Position numbers and translations under genes: made by a program. A stretch of DNA of 64,000 nucleotides from Staphylococcus saccharolyticus (GTDB lineage: Bacteria > Bacillota > Bacilli > Staphylococcales > Staphylococcaceae): assembly GCF_900458815.1 (NCBI RefSeq), contig NZ_UHDZ01000001.1, positions 806,001 to 870,000 on the forward strand. The letters are read 5' to 3'. Below the pieces are notes generated by a model. It saw nothing but the letters and a program-made list of their open reading frames with translations, ran no database searches and had not been told where the DNA came from. Each line of letters opens with the position of its first letter. The first letter of the stretch is position 1. Positions 13,269 through 25,744 of the stretch are shown piece by piece.

Positions 13269-13972
13269 TCAATAAAAACCAGCAAATCTATTATAAATTG
13301 ATTTGCTGGTTTTTTTAATGTTTGATTGCTTAAAATTCCATTCCTTTAAAAACTGTTTTAAAAATAATAGCATAAATTGATGTCTTTCCTCTGCAAGTTT
13401 TCTTCCTGTAGGGGTATGCATCAAGTCTTTTAATTTAAGTAACTTTTCATAAAAATGTTTGATTACTGAATTATCGAAATGCTCTATTTGTTCTATTTTG
13501 AGATCTTTAAATGAAATCTCATGTTCTGTCCACATTGGTTCGCCATAGTGACTAGCAAACTGAAAAGTTCTAGCTATGCCAATTGCACCAATAGCATCTA
13601 AACGATCAGCATCTCTCACTATTTGTCCCTCTGCAGATAGCTTTATGCTATTATTCTTACCACCACGATAATTCATATTTTCGATAATATATAATATTTG
13701 TTTAAGTTCTTCATCGCTTAATTTTAAAGTAGTGAAAAATGTTTAAATTTTTTTAAAACTAATTGAGAATCAGTTAATTTATAATCAACAGTATCATGGA
13801 GCAATGCAACAAGTTCGATAACTAAAGTATTATCAATTCCTTCTTGTTGGGCAATGTATAAGGCACAGTTATATACGCGTTCAATGTGTGCAACATCATG
13901 ACCTGTAGGTTCGTTTTGATGTACATTTAACATATACTCATAAGCACGTTTAATTTTTAATTCATTATCCAT
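13269..13972 (-). pseudogene. HD-domain phosphohydrolase (YedJ/YpgQ type), frameshifted
   Basis: The N-terminal part (ATG at 13972, preceded by TAAGGAGAG) carries the HD signature: GHDVAHIERVYN then ALLHDTVDYKL. It hits a stop soon after VLKKFKHF. The next frame continues FTTLKLSDEELKQILYIIEN and later DADRLDAIGAIGIARTFQF, the second half of the same family. The shift lies in A/T homopolymers at about 13735-13760 and equals one base. The C-terminal frame also runs through the yidC terminator, so the normal stop may be lost too. The family is thought to hydrolyse phosphoesters or nucleotides; the substrate is unknown. Confidence 0.8.
13278..13317. terminator. Bidirectional terminator after yidC
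   Basis: AACCAGCAAATC (13278-13289) pairs perfectly with GATTTGCTGGTT (13300-13311), followed by Ts; an A run on the other side also gives a T run on the minus strand. The minus-strand HD gene's present C-terminus reads through it. Confidence 0.9.
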
Positions 13973-14065
13973 TTTGAATCTCTCCTTAGTATAAAAAGGC
14001 CTAGGTAATCCTAGACATATCTGCCAATCTTTTAAAACCCTTAATTCATTAACATCCAAAATGAA

Positions 14066-15550
14066 TTATAAAATTGGAGAAAGTAATTGAGATATACCTT
14101 CTTTAAACTTGACCCAGTTACTACGTTTAGCATAACTTTCAGGGGTTAATTTAGTTGAAAGTTTCATATCATTTATAAATGCTTGTTTTAAAGAGAGTGC
14201 GACACCTTCATCATATATAAATGCATTTACTTCAAAGTTTAATGTAAAGCTACGATTATCCATATTAGCTGTACCTACACTTGCAAGTTCATCATCGATA
14301 ACTAATGTCTTTGAATGAAGAAAACCGTTATCATAGTGATAAACGTTAACTCCAGCTTCAAGTAAAGAAGCAACATTCTTTAAGGTAGCCCAATAAACAA
14401 ATGGATGATCAGGTAAATTTGGTACCATCACATTCACTTCTACACCACCTAGAGCAGCAATTTTGATTGAATCAAGAAATGCTTGGTCAGGAATAAAGTA
14501 GGGTGATTGAATATAGATAGACTCCTTAGCGGAGGAAATCATTTTTAAGTAGCCATATTTAATTTGTTCCCAGTCTTCATCAGGACCGCTTGATGCAATT
14601 TGAATACCTATTGTTCCACCTGAATTGACATCAGGGAAATAACGTTCATCATAAGATAAGTTATCACGTGTAGATTGTGAATTCCAATCAAGTATAAATC
14701 TTAATTGTAAAGCATTGACAGCGTCACCTTCAATACGTAAATGAGTATCACGCCAATAACCAAATTTCTTTGATTTTCCTATATACTCGTCTCCAACATT
14801 AAAACCACCTACATAGCCAATCGTACCATCAATAATGACAATCTTTCTATGGTTTCTATTATTCATTCTTAAATTAATAAGTGGTAACTTTGATGGAAAG
14901 AATGATTCAGCATGTCCGCCGCTTGCACGAAATTGCTTTAAATCCTTCTTTCTCAAATCTCTTGACCCCATGTCGTCATATAGCATTTTCACTTCAATAC
15001 CTGCTTCAGCTTTCTTCTCCAATTCTGTTAGTAGCTGCTTACCAAGATCATCACTATGAAAAATATAATATTGAATATGTATGTAGTCTTTAGCATTATG
15101 TATATCTTGAATTAAATCATCAAATTTTTGTTGACCATCTGTATAAATGGTTAACTCATTATCGGTAGTTAAGAAAGCAGCATTGTTATAAAGTAACATC
15201 TGAACCATCTCTTTAAATTTGACAATTTGATGATTACCTTTTGAGAAATCTTGTTTTTTTAAAGCCTCTAATTGTTCATCAACAATCATTTCAAGACCTA
15301 CTTTATCTTCTCGATCTAATTTAAAGATATGCTCTCTTTGTATTTGACGTCCTAACAATAAATACAAAATAAATCCTACTAAGGGTAGAAACACAAGTAC
15401 TAATAGCCATGCCCATATGGAATTTGCTGTTCGTCTTTCCATGAAAATAATAATAAATGCAAAAACTAAATTAAGTAAAAACGCACCAATTAATATCAAA
15501 TTAATAATAATATTTGAATGATGGAGCGCCATAGTAAAGACTTCTAGCAT
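14066..15550 (-). CDS. cls: Cardiolipin synthase
   Basis: Phospholipase D family enzyme that condenses two phosphatidylglycerols to cardiolipin in the membrane. 494 residues from the ATG at 15550 (AAAGGAGGG upstream). Two N-terminal membrane helices (about 10-60) precede the catalytic part. Two HKD motifs are intact: [19 protein letters not shown] and [20 protein letters not shown]. The length equals that of S. aureus Cls2 as I recall it. Monocistronic by position. Confidence 0.95.
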   Translation of the reverse strand: MLEVFTMALHHSNIIINLILIGAFLLNLVFAFIIIFMERRTANSIWAWLLVLVFLPLVGFILYLLLGRQIQREHIFKLDREDKVGLEMIVDEQLEALKKQDFSKGNHQIVKFKEMVQMLLYNNAAFLTTDNELTIYTDGQQKFDDLIQDIHNAKDYIHIQYYIFHSDDLGKQLLTELEKKAEAGIEVKMLYDDMGSRDLRKKDLKQFRASGGHAESFFPSKLPLINLRMNNRNHRKIVIIDGTIGYVGGFNVGDEYIGKSKKFGYWRDTHLRIEGDAVNALQLRFILDWNSQSTRDNLSYDERYFPDVNSGGTIGIQIASSGPDEDWEQIKYGYLKMISSAKESIYIQSPYFIPDQAFLDSIKIAALGGVEVNVMVPNLPDHPFVYWATLKNVASLLEAGVNVYHYDNGFLHSKTLVIDDELASVGTANMDNRSFTLNFEVNAFIYDEGVALSLKQAFINDMKLSTKLTPESYAKRSNWVKFKEGISQLLSPIL

Positions 15551-15736
15551 AGGGAACCCTCCTTTGTAGTTGTTCAATTTCATATTATTCTCATTTAAAT
15601 CAATTTTAAATAATATTATAGCATGAAGAATGTTGAATATCATTGTCGGATTTTATTTTCTAATAAGGAATTAATTCGTTGACTTCATGGTTCGGGGATA
15701 ATACGATGATGAGGAACAAAGAATAGAGGTGATTTG

Positions 15737-16030
15737 ATGACTGAAAATGATACAGCACATCATTCAGAGCAAACTAAGGCAAATCTAAAATCACGTTTAA
15801 ATCGAATTGAAGGACAAGTTCGTGCGATTAATAGAATGATTGAAGATGATGTGTATTGTGATGACGTTTTAACTCAAATAAAAGCGACACGTTCGGCTTT
15901 AAATAGCGTGGCTACAAAGTTATTAGATCATCATATGAAAAGTTGTATTATGGATAAAGTGAATAATGGAGCACAAGAAGAAGCAATGGAAGAATTATTA
16001 GTAACTTTCCAGAAATTAATCAAAGATTAA
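15737..16030 (+). CDS. csoR: Copper-sensing transcriptional repressor CsoR
   Basis: Helical DUF156 repressor of 97 residues that leaves DNA on binding Cu(I). The Cu(I) ligand set Cys41-His66-Cys70 is present (VYCDD and DHHMKSC), which separates it from the persulfide sensor CstR and the nickel/formaldehyde members. The start is ATG 15737 with GAGGTG upstream. It normally controls copper export and the csoZ gene that follows; csoZ is broken here and no copper ATPase is in the window. Confidence 0.92.
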   Translation: MTENDTAHHSEQTKANLKSRLNRIEGQVRAINRMIEDDVYCDDVLTQIKATRSALNSVATKLLDHHMKSCIMDKVNNGAQEEAMEELLVTFQKLIKD

Positions 16031-16044
16031 AGAAGGGGAAATAA

Positions 16045-16237
16045 TTAAAAAAAGAAATTATTCATGTTTCAGGTATAGAAACAGGTGAACAAGAAGCACA
16101 ATTGACAAAATTATTGTCTAAAATGATTGGAGTTCAATCGGTAACTGCCAATCGTAAAAGTGGAATTCGAAACTCCAACAAATTTAAATAGTATTGAAAA
16201 AGAAATTTATGATTTCGGGTATCATGTTGTTAATTAA
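16045..16237 (+). pseudogene. CsoZ-like copper chaperone remnant
   Basis: Just after csoR, one frame reads KEIIHVSGIETGEQEAQLTK and on to ANRKSG. The next frame continues VEFETPTNLNSIEKEIYDFG, then YHVVN and a stop at 16235-16237. Together they make a heavy-metal-associated-domain protein like S. aureus CsoZ. There is no ATG, GTG or TTG at the expected start (the site holds ATTAAAAAAAG after an AGAAGGGG), and a frameshift lies near 16160. Both lesions are visible, so it is called a pseudogene; the identity rests on position and remembered similarity. Confidence 0.75.
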
Positions 16238-16376
16238 AAAGATTAATCACAATTTATTCGGGGTATGTTTATTTGTACTTTATAAAATGTCACAGAAAAA
16301 TTTACAATATTATGTAGTAAAGTAGTGCTATTTAGGGTATGATAATTTTGAAGCTACTCCAAACGAGGTGATTATA

Positions 16377-16514
16377 GTGAAGAGTCCGGATAAGATTCAA
16401 AACGTAGTCAAATTATTATCATCATTAGGTGTGAATATTAAAAAAACTAAATCTCGTTTAGATATTATTCAAACATTACCAACATCTAATCAAGTAAGTC
16501 ACGAATTAAAATAA
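16377..16514 (+). CDS. Small conserved protein, 45 residues (possibly Lmo0850 family)
   Basis: A GTG start at 16377 follows GAGGTG with normal spacing and opens a 45-codon frame, MKSPDKIQNVVKLLSSLGVN then IKKTKSRLDIIQTLPTSNQ. It is basic, soluble and without membrane segments. The KTKSRLD core and size recall short proteins annotated as Lmo0850 family in Bacilli, but I cannot confirm this. The good ribosome site and codon use support a real gene. Confidence 0.6.
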   Translation: MKSPDKIQNVVKLLSSLGVNIKKTKSRLDIIQTLPTSNQVSHELK

Positions 16515-16518
16515 TTTG

Positions 16519-16680
16519 CTAAAAAGAGAATGAGACAGAATTCGTTTCCCATCATAGTAACGAACGCTAGAATTGAAAAAGCTTGATATAATCGCATTTT
16601 CAATTCAGTCATCGTCTGCCAATATGTAAAAATACCTGAGACATTGATTGATGTCCCAGGTATTTTTTTATGTCTTAATG
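16519..16680. repeat. Dispersed staphylococcal intergenic repeat, copy 2 (inverted)
   Basis: Read on the minus strand this matches copy 1 at 6745-6955: ACCTGGGACATCAATCAATG, then a TCAGGTATTTTTACATATTG, GACGATGACTGAATTGAAAATGCGATTATATCAAGC, and ends in ATTCTGTCTCATTCTC. It lacks the STAR-like block of copy 1. The inverted pair ACCTGGGACAT/ATGTCTCAGGT with a T run makes it a plausible terminator for rodA and the small gene before it. Confidence 0.7.
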
Positions 16681-16712
16681 TCATTACTAGTTTATGTGAC
16701 CATTTAATTATT

Positions 16713-17924
16713 TTACGATATTTTAGTTGCTTCAAGAGTTACAGGCTCTCTGTACCTCTTAGGTTCATGATAATAAATCGAAAGAATAACACCAATACCA
16801 GTCATTAAACTCCATAAAGAACTTCCTCCATAACTAATAAATGGGAGTGGAATACCAGTGATTGGTAGTAATTGAACTGTCATACCTATATTTTGTAAAA
16901 CATGAAAAACTATCAACGATACATAACCGATAATAAAGACTTTGTTATATTGGCTTTCAATGATACTCGCTAAACGAATCAAATGGAAGATTAAAAATAA
17001 AAAGATGAGTATTAACACAACTGAGCCTATAAAGCCCATTTCTTCGCCAATTACAGAAAAGATAAAATCTGTATGATTCTCAGGAATATATACTTCACCA
17101 TGATTATAACCTTTGCCAATTAATTGACCTGAGCCAATTGCCTTGAGTGACTCTGTAAGGTGATAACCATCACCGCTACTATATGAATAAGGATCTAACC
17201 AAGAATTAATACGTCCCATTTGATACATTTTAATGTTAAGTAAACTTTCTATAAGTGTTGGTTTGAAAATAATAGCTAGAATCACACTTGCTCCACCCAC
17301 CATTGCAGCAATAAATATTGGTGCAAGAATTCGCCAAGTAATACCACTTACCAACATGATACCAGCTATAATAGCACAAATAACCAGTGTTGTACCTAAG
17401 TCATTTTGAAGTAGTATTAATGCCATTGGGATAATAGACACACCAATTATTTTGAAAAACAGCGTTAAATCAGAATGAAAAGACTTATTAAAAGTAAATT
17501 GGTTATGCTTTGATATTGTTTTTGCTAGGGCTAAAATGAGAATAATTTTCATGAATTCAGAAGGTTGAATACTAATTGAGCCGAAACTATACCAACTTTT
17601 AGCACCATTGATTACCGGTGTGATTGTTGTCTCAGGTAAAATTAGTAATCCGATAAGCAACACACAAAAGATGACATATAGCAAATATGTATTATTTTTA
17701 ATCTTTTTTGGAGAAATTAACATAATTACAAATGCCACAATTGCTCCAAAAATATAATAAACAATCTGTCTGATACCAAAGTTTGCACTGTATTGTCCGC
17801 CACCCATTGCAGAACTAATCAATATCACACTGATAACTGCTAAAAGTGTAATAACCAGTACGAGTATCCAGTCGATCTTACGAAACCAATTTTTTTTTGG
17901 TTGTTGACGAGAAGAATAATTCAT
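16713..17924 (-). CDS. rodA: Rod shape-determining peptidoglycan polymerase RodA
   Basis: SEDS-family glycosyltransferase that polymerises lipid II with a class B PBP at the membrane. 403 residues with about ten membrane helices. SEDS motifs: NGAKSWYSFGSISIQPSEFM, GYNHGEVYIPENHTDF and PLPFISYGGSSL near the end. A GGAGTAAGG lies before the ATG at 17924. The short extracytoplasmic profile and place beside ddl-murF fit RodA better than FtsW. Confidence 0.9.
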   Translation of the reverse strand: MNYSSRQQPKKNWFRKIDWILVLVITLLAVISVILISSAMGGGQYSANFGIRQIVYYIFGAIVAFVIMLISPKKIKNNTYLLYVIFCVLLIGLLILPETTITPVINGAKSWYSFGSISIQPSEFMKIILILALAKTISKHNQFTFNKSFHSDLTLFFKIIGVSIIPMALILLQNDLGTTLVICAIIAGIMLVSGITWRILAPIFIAAMVGGASVILAIIFKPTLIESLLNIKMYQMGRINSWLDPYSYSSGDGYHLTESLKAIGSGQLIGKGYNHGEVYIPENHTDFIFSVIGEEMGFIGSVVLILIFLFLIFHLIRLASIIESQYNKVFIIGYVSLIVFHVLQNIGMTVQLLPITGIPLPFISYGGSSLWSLMTGIGVILSIYYHEPKRYREPVTLEATKIS

Positions 17925-19385
<1,461 letters not shown>

Positions 19386-19400
19386 TAGAGGGTTTTAAAT

Positions 19401-20756
19401 ATGATAAATGTTACATTGCAACAAATTAAAAATTGGATATCATGTGAAATTGACAATCAATATTTAAATCAGAGTATTAAAGGAGTCACAATTAATTCTC
19501 GTAAAATAACCAAAGATATGCTATTTATTCCATTCAGAGGTGAGAATGTAGATGGCCATCGTTTTATTGCTCAAGCATTCAAAGAGGGTGCTGGTGCGTC
19601 ATTAGCTAAAAAAGGAACGCAATTAAACCCAGACATTCAAGGACCAATTATTTGGGTTGAAGATACATTAAAGGCATTACAGAATTTAGCCAAAGCTTAT
19701 CTACAACACGTGAATCCAAAAGTAATTGCTGTAACAGGTTCAAATGGTAAAACAACAACTAAGGATATGATTGAAAGTGTTTTATCAACTGAATTTAAAG
19801 TTAAAAAAACTCAAGGTAACTACAATAATGAAATTGGTATGCCACTTACTTTATTAGAACTTGATAAAGATACTGAAATTTCAATATTAGAAATGGGGAT
19901 GTCTGGTTTCCATCAAATTGAACTTTTATCTAATATTGCCGAGCCCGATATTGCAGTAATTACAAATATTGGGGAATCTCACATGCAAGACTTGGGTTCA
20001 CGTGAAGGAATTGCTCAAGCAAAATCTGAAATAACTATTGGTTTAAAAGATCAGGGTATTTTTATCTATGACGGTGATGAGCCATTATTGATGCCTCATG
20101 TGAAAAAAGTTCATGATGCTAAATTAATAAGTATTGGTCTAGGTAAAGATAATACTTACGTGTGCCATATTGATGATGTTGAAACAGATGGCATTGCTTT
20201 TACACTCAATAATAATGAAAGTTATATTTTACCTATTTTAGGTACGCATAATATGAAAAATGCAGCTACTGCAATAGCAATCGGTCATGAATTAGGTTTA
20301 TCTTATAATACAATTAAAAATAATATAAGAAACGTTCAGTTAACTGGTATGCGTATGGAGAGACATTTAACTACTGATAATATTACTGTGATAAATGATG
20401 CCTATAATGCAAGCCCTACAAGCATGAAAGCAGCTATTGATACACTAGATAGTATGGATGGACGCAAAATACTCATTTTAGCTGATGTTTTAGAATTAGG
20501 ACAAAATAGTCAAACCATGCATGAACAAGTGGGTGAGTATCTAAAAGATAAATCCATTGATATTTTATTTACTTTTGGAGATGAAGCAGAATATATTTAT
20601 AATAAGGGAAAAGCATTTGTTAAATACGCTAATCATTTTCAGGATAAATCAAATCTAATTAAAGAATTAAAATCTTTAGTAAAAGACAATGATAAGGTCT
20701 TAGCTAAAGGTTCACGTGGTATGAAACTTGAAGATATCGTTGAAGCATTAATTTAA
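19401..20756 (+). CDS. murF: UDP-MurNAc-tripeptide--D-Ala-D-Ala ligase MurF
   Basis: Adds D-Ala-D-Ala to the UDP-MurNAc tripeptide, the last cytoplasmic step. 451 residues with the three Mur-ligase domains. P-loop [13 protein letters not shown] near residue 113, central [13 protein letters not shown], and [15 protein letters not shown] in the ATP-binding part. AGAGGG precedes the ATG. It uses the ddl product directly. Intact. Confidence 0.96.
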   Translation: MINVTLQQIKNWISCEIDNQYLNQSIKGVTINSRKITKDMLFIPFRGENVDGHRFIAQAFKEGAGASLAKKGTQLNPDIQGPIIWVEDTLKALQNLAKAYLQHVNPKVIAVTGSNGKTTTKDMIESVLSTEFKVKKTQGNYNNEIGMPLTLLELDKDTEISILEMGMSGFHQIELLSNIAEPDIAVITNIGESHMQDLGSREGIAQAKSEITIGLKDQGIFIYDGDEPLLMPHVKKVHDAKLISIGLGKDNTYVCHIDDVETDGIAFTLNNNESYILPILGTHNMKNAATAIAIGHELGLSYNTIKNNIRNVQLTGMRMERHLTTDNITVINDAYNASPTSMKAAIDTLDSMDGRKILILADVLELGQNSQTMHEQVGEYLKDKSIDILFTFGDEAEYIYNKGKAFVKYANHFQDKSNLIKELKSLVKDNDKVLAKGSRGMKLEDIVEALI

Positions 20757-20779
20757 TATATAGAAATCGATTGTTTGAA

Positions 20780-20853
20780 GCATGTATCTTATTGAGATTA
20801 TTTCCTTAAAAAGATGTCAATAAGATAACGTGCTTTTTTGCGTTATCTTTTTT
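20780..20853 (+). terminator. Terminator after murF with a competing hairpin
   Basis: AGATAACG (20823-20830) pairs with CGTTATCT (20841-20848) before a T run. Upstream, TATCTTATTGA (20785-20795) is perfectly complementary to TCAATAAGATA (20817-20827), which overlaps the terminator's 5' arm. The two stems exclude each other, an attenuator-like layout ahead of cshA, or simply a terminator with an accidental neighbour. Confidence 0.65.
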
Positions 20854-21008
20854 CAAAGGTGTTAAACGCTTACATTAGGTGTTGTGCTATCTTTTGTGAG
20901 TGTTAATATTTTTATATTTTGACTAAAAACCATATTAAGTCCAAAATTGCTTTATTGCTATAATATTTTTAAGGTGGTACTATATAGAAGTTGATGAAAC
21001 AAAAGTGA

Positions 21009-22592
<1,584 letters not shown>

Positions 22593-22599
22593 TACATCA

Positions 22600-22636
22600 A
22601 AAGCCAGTTAAGTAGTGATGCTTAACTGGCTTTTAA
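22600..22636 (+). terminator. Terminator of cshA
   Basis: AAGCCAGTTAAG pairs with CTTAACTGGCTT around a short loop, followed by TT-AAAA; a strong stem with a short T run. Confidence 0.8.
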
Positions 22637-22708
22637 AATGTAAGTATATATTAAAACATCATACAAATTTAATAACACTTAATGTCCTTCAATAAACAGT
22701 TATCTGGA

Positions 22709-22737
22709 TTTAGACCTTAGTTGCTCTATGCTATAAT
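22709..22737 (+). promoter_or_regulatory. Possible promoter of the PH-domain operon
   Basis: A perfect TATAAT at 22732-22737, 30 bases before the ydbS-like start, with a weak TTTAGA at 22709-22714 (17-base spacer). AAAGGAG for the gene lies at 22753-22759. Confidence 0.5.
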
Positions 22738-22766
22738 GTGAGTAAATACGTCAAAGGAGTGCATAT

Positions 22767-23279
22767 ATGAATATTGATAGTACGTTTCATAAAAGTCCTA
22801 GAAATGCCCTAGAAATGCCCTAGAAATGCCCTAGAAATGCCCTGAAGTACTATTACATAACGAACAGTATTAGTTTTATTATATTATTAGCTATATTAAG
22901 TACACAATACTATTGTTGGTATACCTTTAAATGGTGGGATTGTATACCATATATTTTAATTGCACTCACAATAATAGCTTTTATTCATTGTTGTTTAGCA
23001 CCTTTGGTTAGGTATAAGTTTCACTATTATAAACTAAAGGGGAATTTTATAATTTTAAAGCAAACTTTTTTCTTTAAGAAAGAAGAGCTTAGTAAAATTG
23101 AAAAATTACAATATGTAATAATTGGAACGAATCCTCTAGCTAAACTATTACGTCTAAAATCAGTTGAGTTCGTAACAGCAGGTCATGAAATGGCATTGCC
23201 TATGGTCTCTGAAAAAGAGGGTGAAATGCTTCAAAAATTAGCGTTAGAGCGATTGAGAGGTGTTACAGAAGATGTATAA
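22767..23279 (+). pseudogene. YdbS-like bacterial PH-domain membrane protein, stopped at codon 19
   Basis: ATG 22767 has AAAGGAG upstream and opens MNIDSTFHKSPRNALEMP, then TAG at 22821-22823. After the repeat the same frame resumes ALKYYYITNSISFIILL and runs through two membrane helices and a PH-like domain (KGNFIILKQTFFFKKEELS) to 23279. The stop comes from four perfect copies of an 11-bp unit (22797-22840); a single copy would give a clean HKSPRNALKYYY. Three extra copies add 33 bases, keeping frame but placing a stop inside. No in-frame restart codon is close. The family is of uncertain role; in Bacillus subtilis ydbS/ydbT have been tied to resistance to antimicrobials. Confidence 0.85.
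22797..22843 (+). repeat. 11-bp tandem repeat, four perfect copies
   Basis: The unit CCTAGAAATGC repeats at 22797, 22808, 22819 and 22830, followed by a partial CCT. It lies inside the ydbS-like gene at codons 11-25. Any copy number of two or more gives a stop at codon 19; only one copy leaves the gene open. Confidence 0.97.
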
Positions 23280-24773
23280 TCCACAAAAACTACACCCTGT
23301 TTCATATATTACTGGCTTAATTGATGTCATTAAATCTAATTTTATCGTTATCATTATATTTTTATTTAATATTAGAAATTTTAAGTTTGATGACCGTTCT
23401 TCTTATATTTGTCCTGGTGCTATGACAATAATATTTTTATTTTCATTTATTCATAATATTATTAAAGTGTATAACACACGTTACTGGATAGAAGATAATC
23501 ATTTTATCCTCACAACAGGAGTATTTAACAAAGAGCGTAAAGAATTAAATATTAGCAGAATTCAATCTATTGATACGTCTGAAAATTTAGTGAATCAAAT
23601 CGTGGGCGGAGTTGAACTTATTATTAAAACGCCGAGTGATGGTATAGAACTTGGTATAATTTCTAAGCAACAAAGTGAAGAGATGGAAAAAGAACTTAAA
23701 ATGATACAACATCATTTAAATCTACATAGTGAAGATGAACCTATTAATGAGAAAGACATAGTTTCACCACAGTCTCAACATGATGTGCCTAAGCGTTCCA
23801 TTTTCAAAATGACTTTTAAACAATTGCTTTTAATGGCAATGACAAGTGGTGCGATAGGAATAGCATTTGTCACACTTTCACCCATCATTGGCAGTTTCTC
23901 AAGTATGATTTCTTGGGAAAAATTTGGAAGAGAATTATCCTACATTTTCCAAACAGTTTATCTCATCGTCTTATTTATCATTGTTTTGATGTTGCCATTA
24001 AGTTATATAGTAGGAACGTTCTTAGTACTTATTAAATATTATGGTTATCAAATGACTCAACAAGGTCACCAACTAAAGATTCAATATGGACTTTTCACTA
24101 AAAAGAATGTCACAGTACCTACTGATAGATTGCAAGGTGTATTGGAACATCAATCGTATTTAAGAAGGTTATTTGGATATACATCAATCCATTTTTATAT
24201 TACTAGTGATATAGATTCAACATCAAGTGAACCAAGTGATAAAAGAATGGTAGAATTGTGATTTTACCTTTTATCAAGCATACAGAGGCTTATAATGTCA
24301 TTCAATTATTGGTTCCAGAAATGCAATTTATTTCTGTCCAACCAGGCATGCTATTAAAAGGGTTTCATCGTCATTTCTTGATACCTTCTATCATCTTAAT
24401 GATTGCTGGTTTAATCGGGTGGTATTTCTGGTCAATCTGGTCATTTGTGATTGTGGGAGCAATTATAACATTATTAATTATTGCAGCTGTCCTTTATACT
24501 CGAGTCGGTGGCTATAGTGTTAATAATGAAGAGCTAGTTGTTCAGAAAGCTTCATTACTTAATATTAAAAGATATTATTTTAGAAACAACAAAGATTTAG
24601 GTATAAAAATAACTCAACATCCCTTACTAGAGAAAAATCATTTAGCAAATTTTAAATTTATCATTACTAAGGGTAATGATAATAAAGTAATTGGATTAAA
24701 ATATAAACAAGCATCAAATGTTCAACAACTTAAAAAGTGGTACATGAGGAGTAATACTCTTGAAATATTATAG
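23272..24773 (+). pseudogene. YdbT-like PH-domain membrane protein, frameshifted
   Basis: ATG 23272 overlaps the stop of the ydbS-like gene and opens MYNPQKLHPVSYITG with membrane helices and two PH-like repeats (DNHFILTTGVFNKERKELN; KIQYGLFTKKNVTVPTDRLQ). This frame ends at 24261 after RMVEL. The next frame goes on ILPFIKHTEAYNVIQLLVPE with two more helices and a third repeat to 24773. The two halves together have about 500 residues, as expected for YdbT. The shift lies at 24245-24262. It may be decay or a single read error; the broken upstream partner favours decay. Confidence 0.8.
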
Positions 24774-25212
24774 CTACATGAATAAAGATGGCCTAAAAGT
24801 ATTGAGAATTGCAGCATTGTCTTGGATTGTGTTACTAATCGTTGCGTTGTTGATATGCATAATTTTAAACATGTTTAAATTACAATTTGTAGATAACTAT
24901 TCAATAATCATTGCTAGTATTTTTATTATAGTTGTTTTATCAGTGCTACTTATATCGGTGGTTCCATTTTTTAGATTTAAACATTTTAGGTACTTTTTAG
25001 ATGATAAAGAAGTGCACGTTAGAAAAGGTATTATTTTTATTAATACTCAAATTATTCCTTATTTTCGAATTCAAAATATTGATATTAACGAAGGATTCAT
25101 TATGAGAAAATATCAATTGGCAGCCTTAACACTATCTACTGCTGGAGGTAATTCAGAAATTATATTAGTTAATAAAAAAGAGGCACATAAGTTGAAAACA
25201 ATAATTAAGTAA
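24760..25212 (+). CDS. PH-domain membrane protein, third gene of the ydbS/ydbT-like operon
   Basis: A 150-residue protein with two membrane helices (about 17-40 and 48-70) and a C-terminal PH-like domain (RYFLDDKEVHVRKGIIFINT, then RIQNIDINEGFIMRKYQLA). The TTG at 24760 follows GAGGAG by 8 bases and overlaps ydbT; an ATG at 24778 has no clear site. It is intact although both genes before it in the operon are broken. Function unknown. Confidence 0.7.
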   Translation: MKYYSYMNKDGLKVLRIAALSWIVLLIVALLICIILNMFKLQFVDNYSIIIASIFIIVVLSVLLISVVPFFRFKHFRYFLDDKEVHVRKGIIFINTQIIPYFRIQNIDINEGFIMRKYQLAALTLSTAGGNSEIILVNKKEAHKLKTIIK

Positions 25213-25322
25213 CGTAAAGATGTAGATATTGATGAAGGCTAAATCCGTTAGTCATATATAATTAAATTTCAGCAATCAAGCCGTTATATAGTAAAGATGA
25301 ATAGATTGAAAAGGTGATTTAA

Positions 25323-25685
25323 GTGATATATGGAATTGGCATAGATATAATTGAGATAAAAAGAATTGAAAAAGTAAGGCATCAAACTAAATTGATTGAA
25401 CGTGTACTTACTAAAGAAGAAAAGGCAACATATAATCATTTCACACACGATAAACGCAAATTAGAATTTTTAGCAGGTCGATTTACTGTCAAAGAAGCAT
25501 TTAGTAAGGCTTTAGGAACTGGTCTAGGTCAATTCGTTTCATTTCATGACATTAACTGCTATAACGATAAGTTAGGAAAACCTTGTATTGATTATCCTGG
25601 GTTTAAAACTCATGTGAGTATCACTCACACTGAAAATTATGCGATGAGTCAAGTGGTTTTAGAAAAAGAAGATTTTTGTAAGTAA
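25323..25685 (+). CDS. acpS: Holo-ACP synthase
   Basis: Transfers 4'-phosphopantetheine from CoA to apo-ACP. 120 residues from a GTG at 25323 with AAAGGTG upstream. The N-terminal [12 protein letters not shown] carries the metal-binding Asp, and [18 protein letters not shown] is the second signature with the metal-binding Glu. It stands 59 bases ahead of alr, the usual pairing in Firmicutes. Confidence 0.95.
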   Translation: MIYGIGIDIIEIKRIEKVRHQTKLIERVLTKEEKATYNHFTHDKRKLEFLAGRFTVKEAFSKALGTGLGQFVSFHDINCYNDKLGKPCIDYPGFKTHVSITHTENYAMSQVVLEKEDFCK

Positions 25686-25744
25686 ATGAGAAACGAAAGT
25701 TTTATACTTGAGTTAAAACATGTTGTTTCAAGGAGGACATTAAT

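Noticed and set aside
22797..22843. CRISPR array
   Set aside because: The units are 11 bp, contiguous and without spacers.
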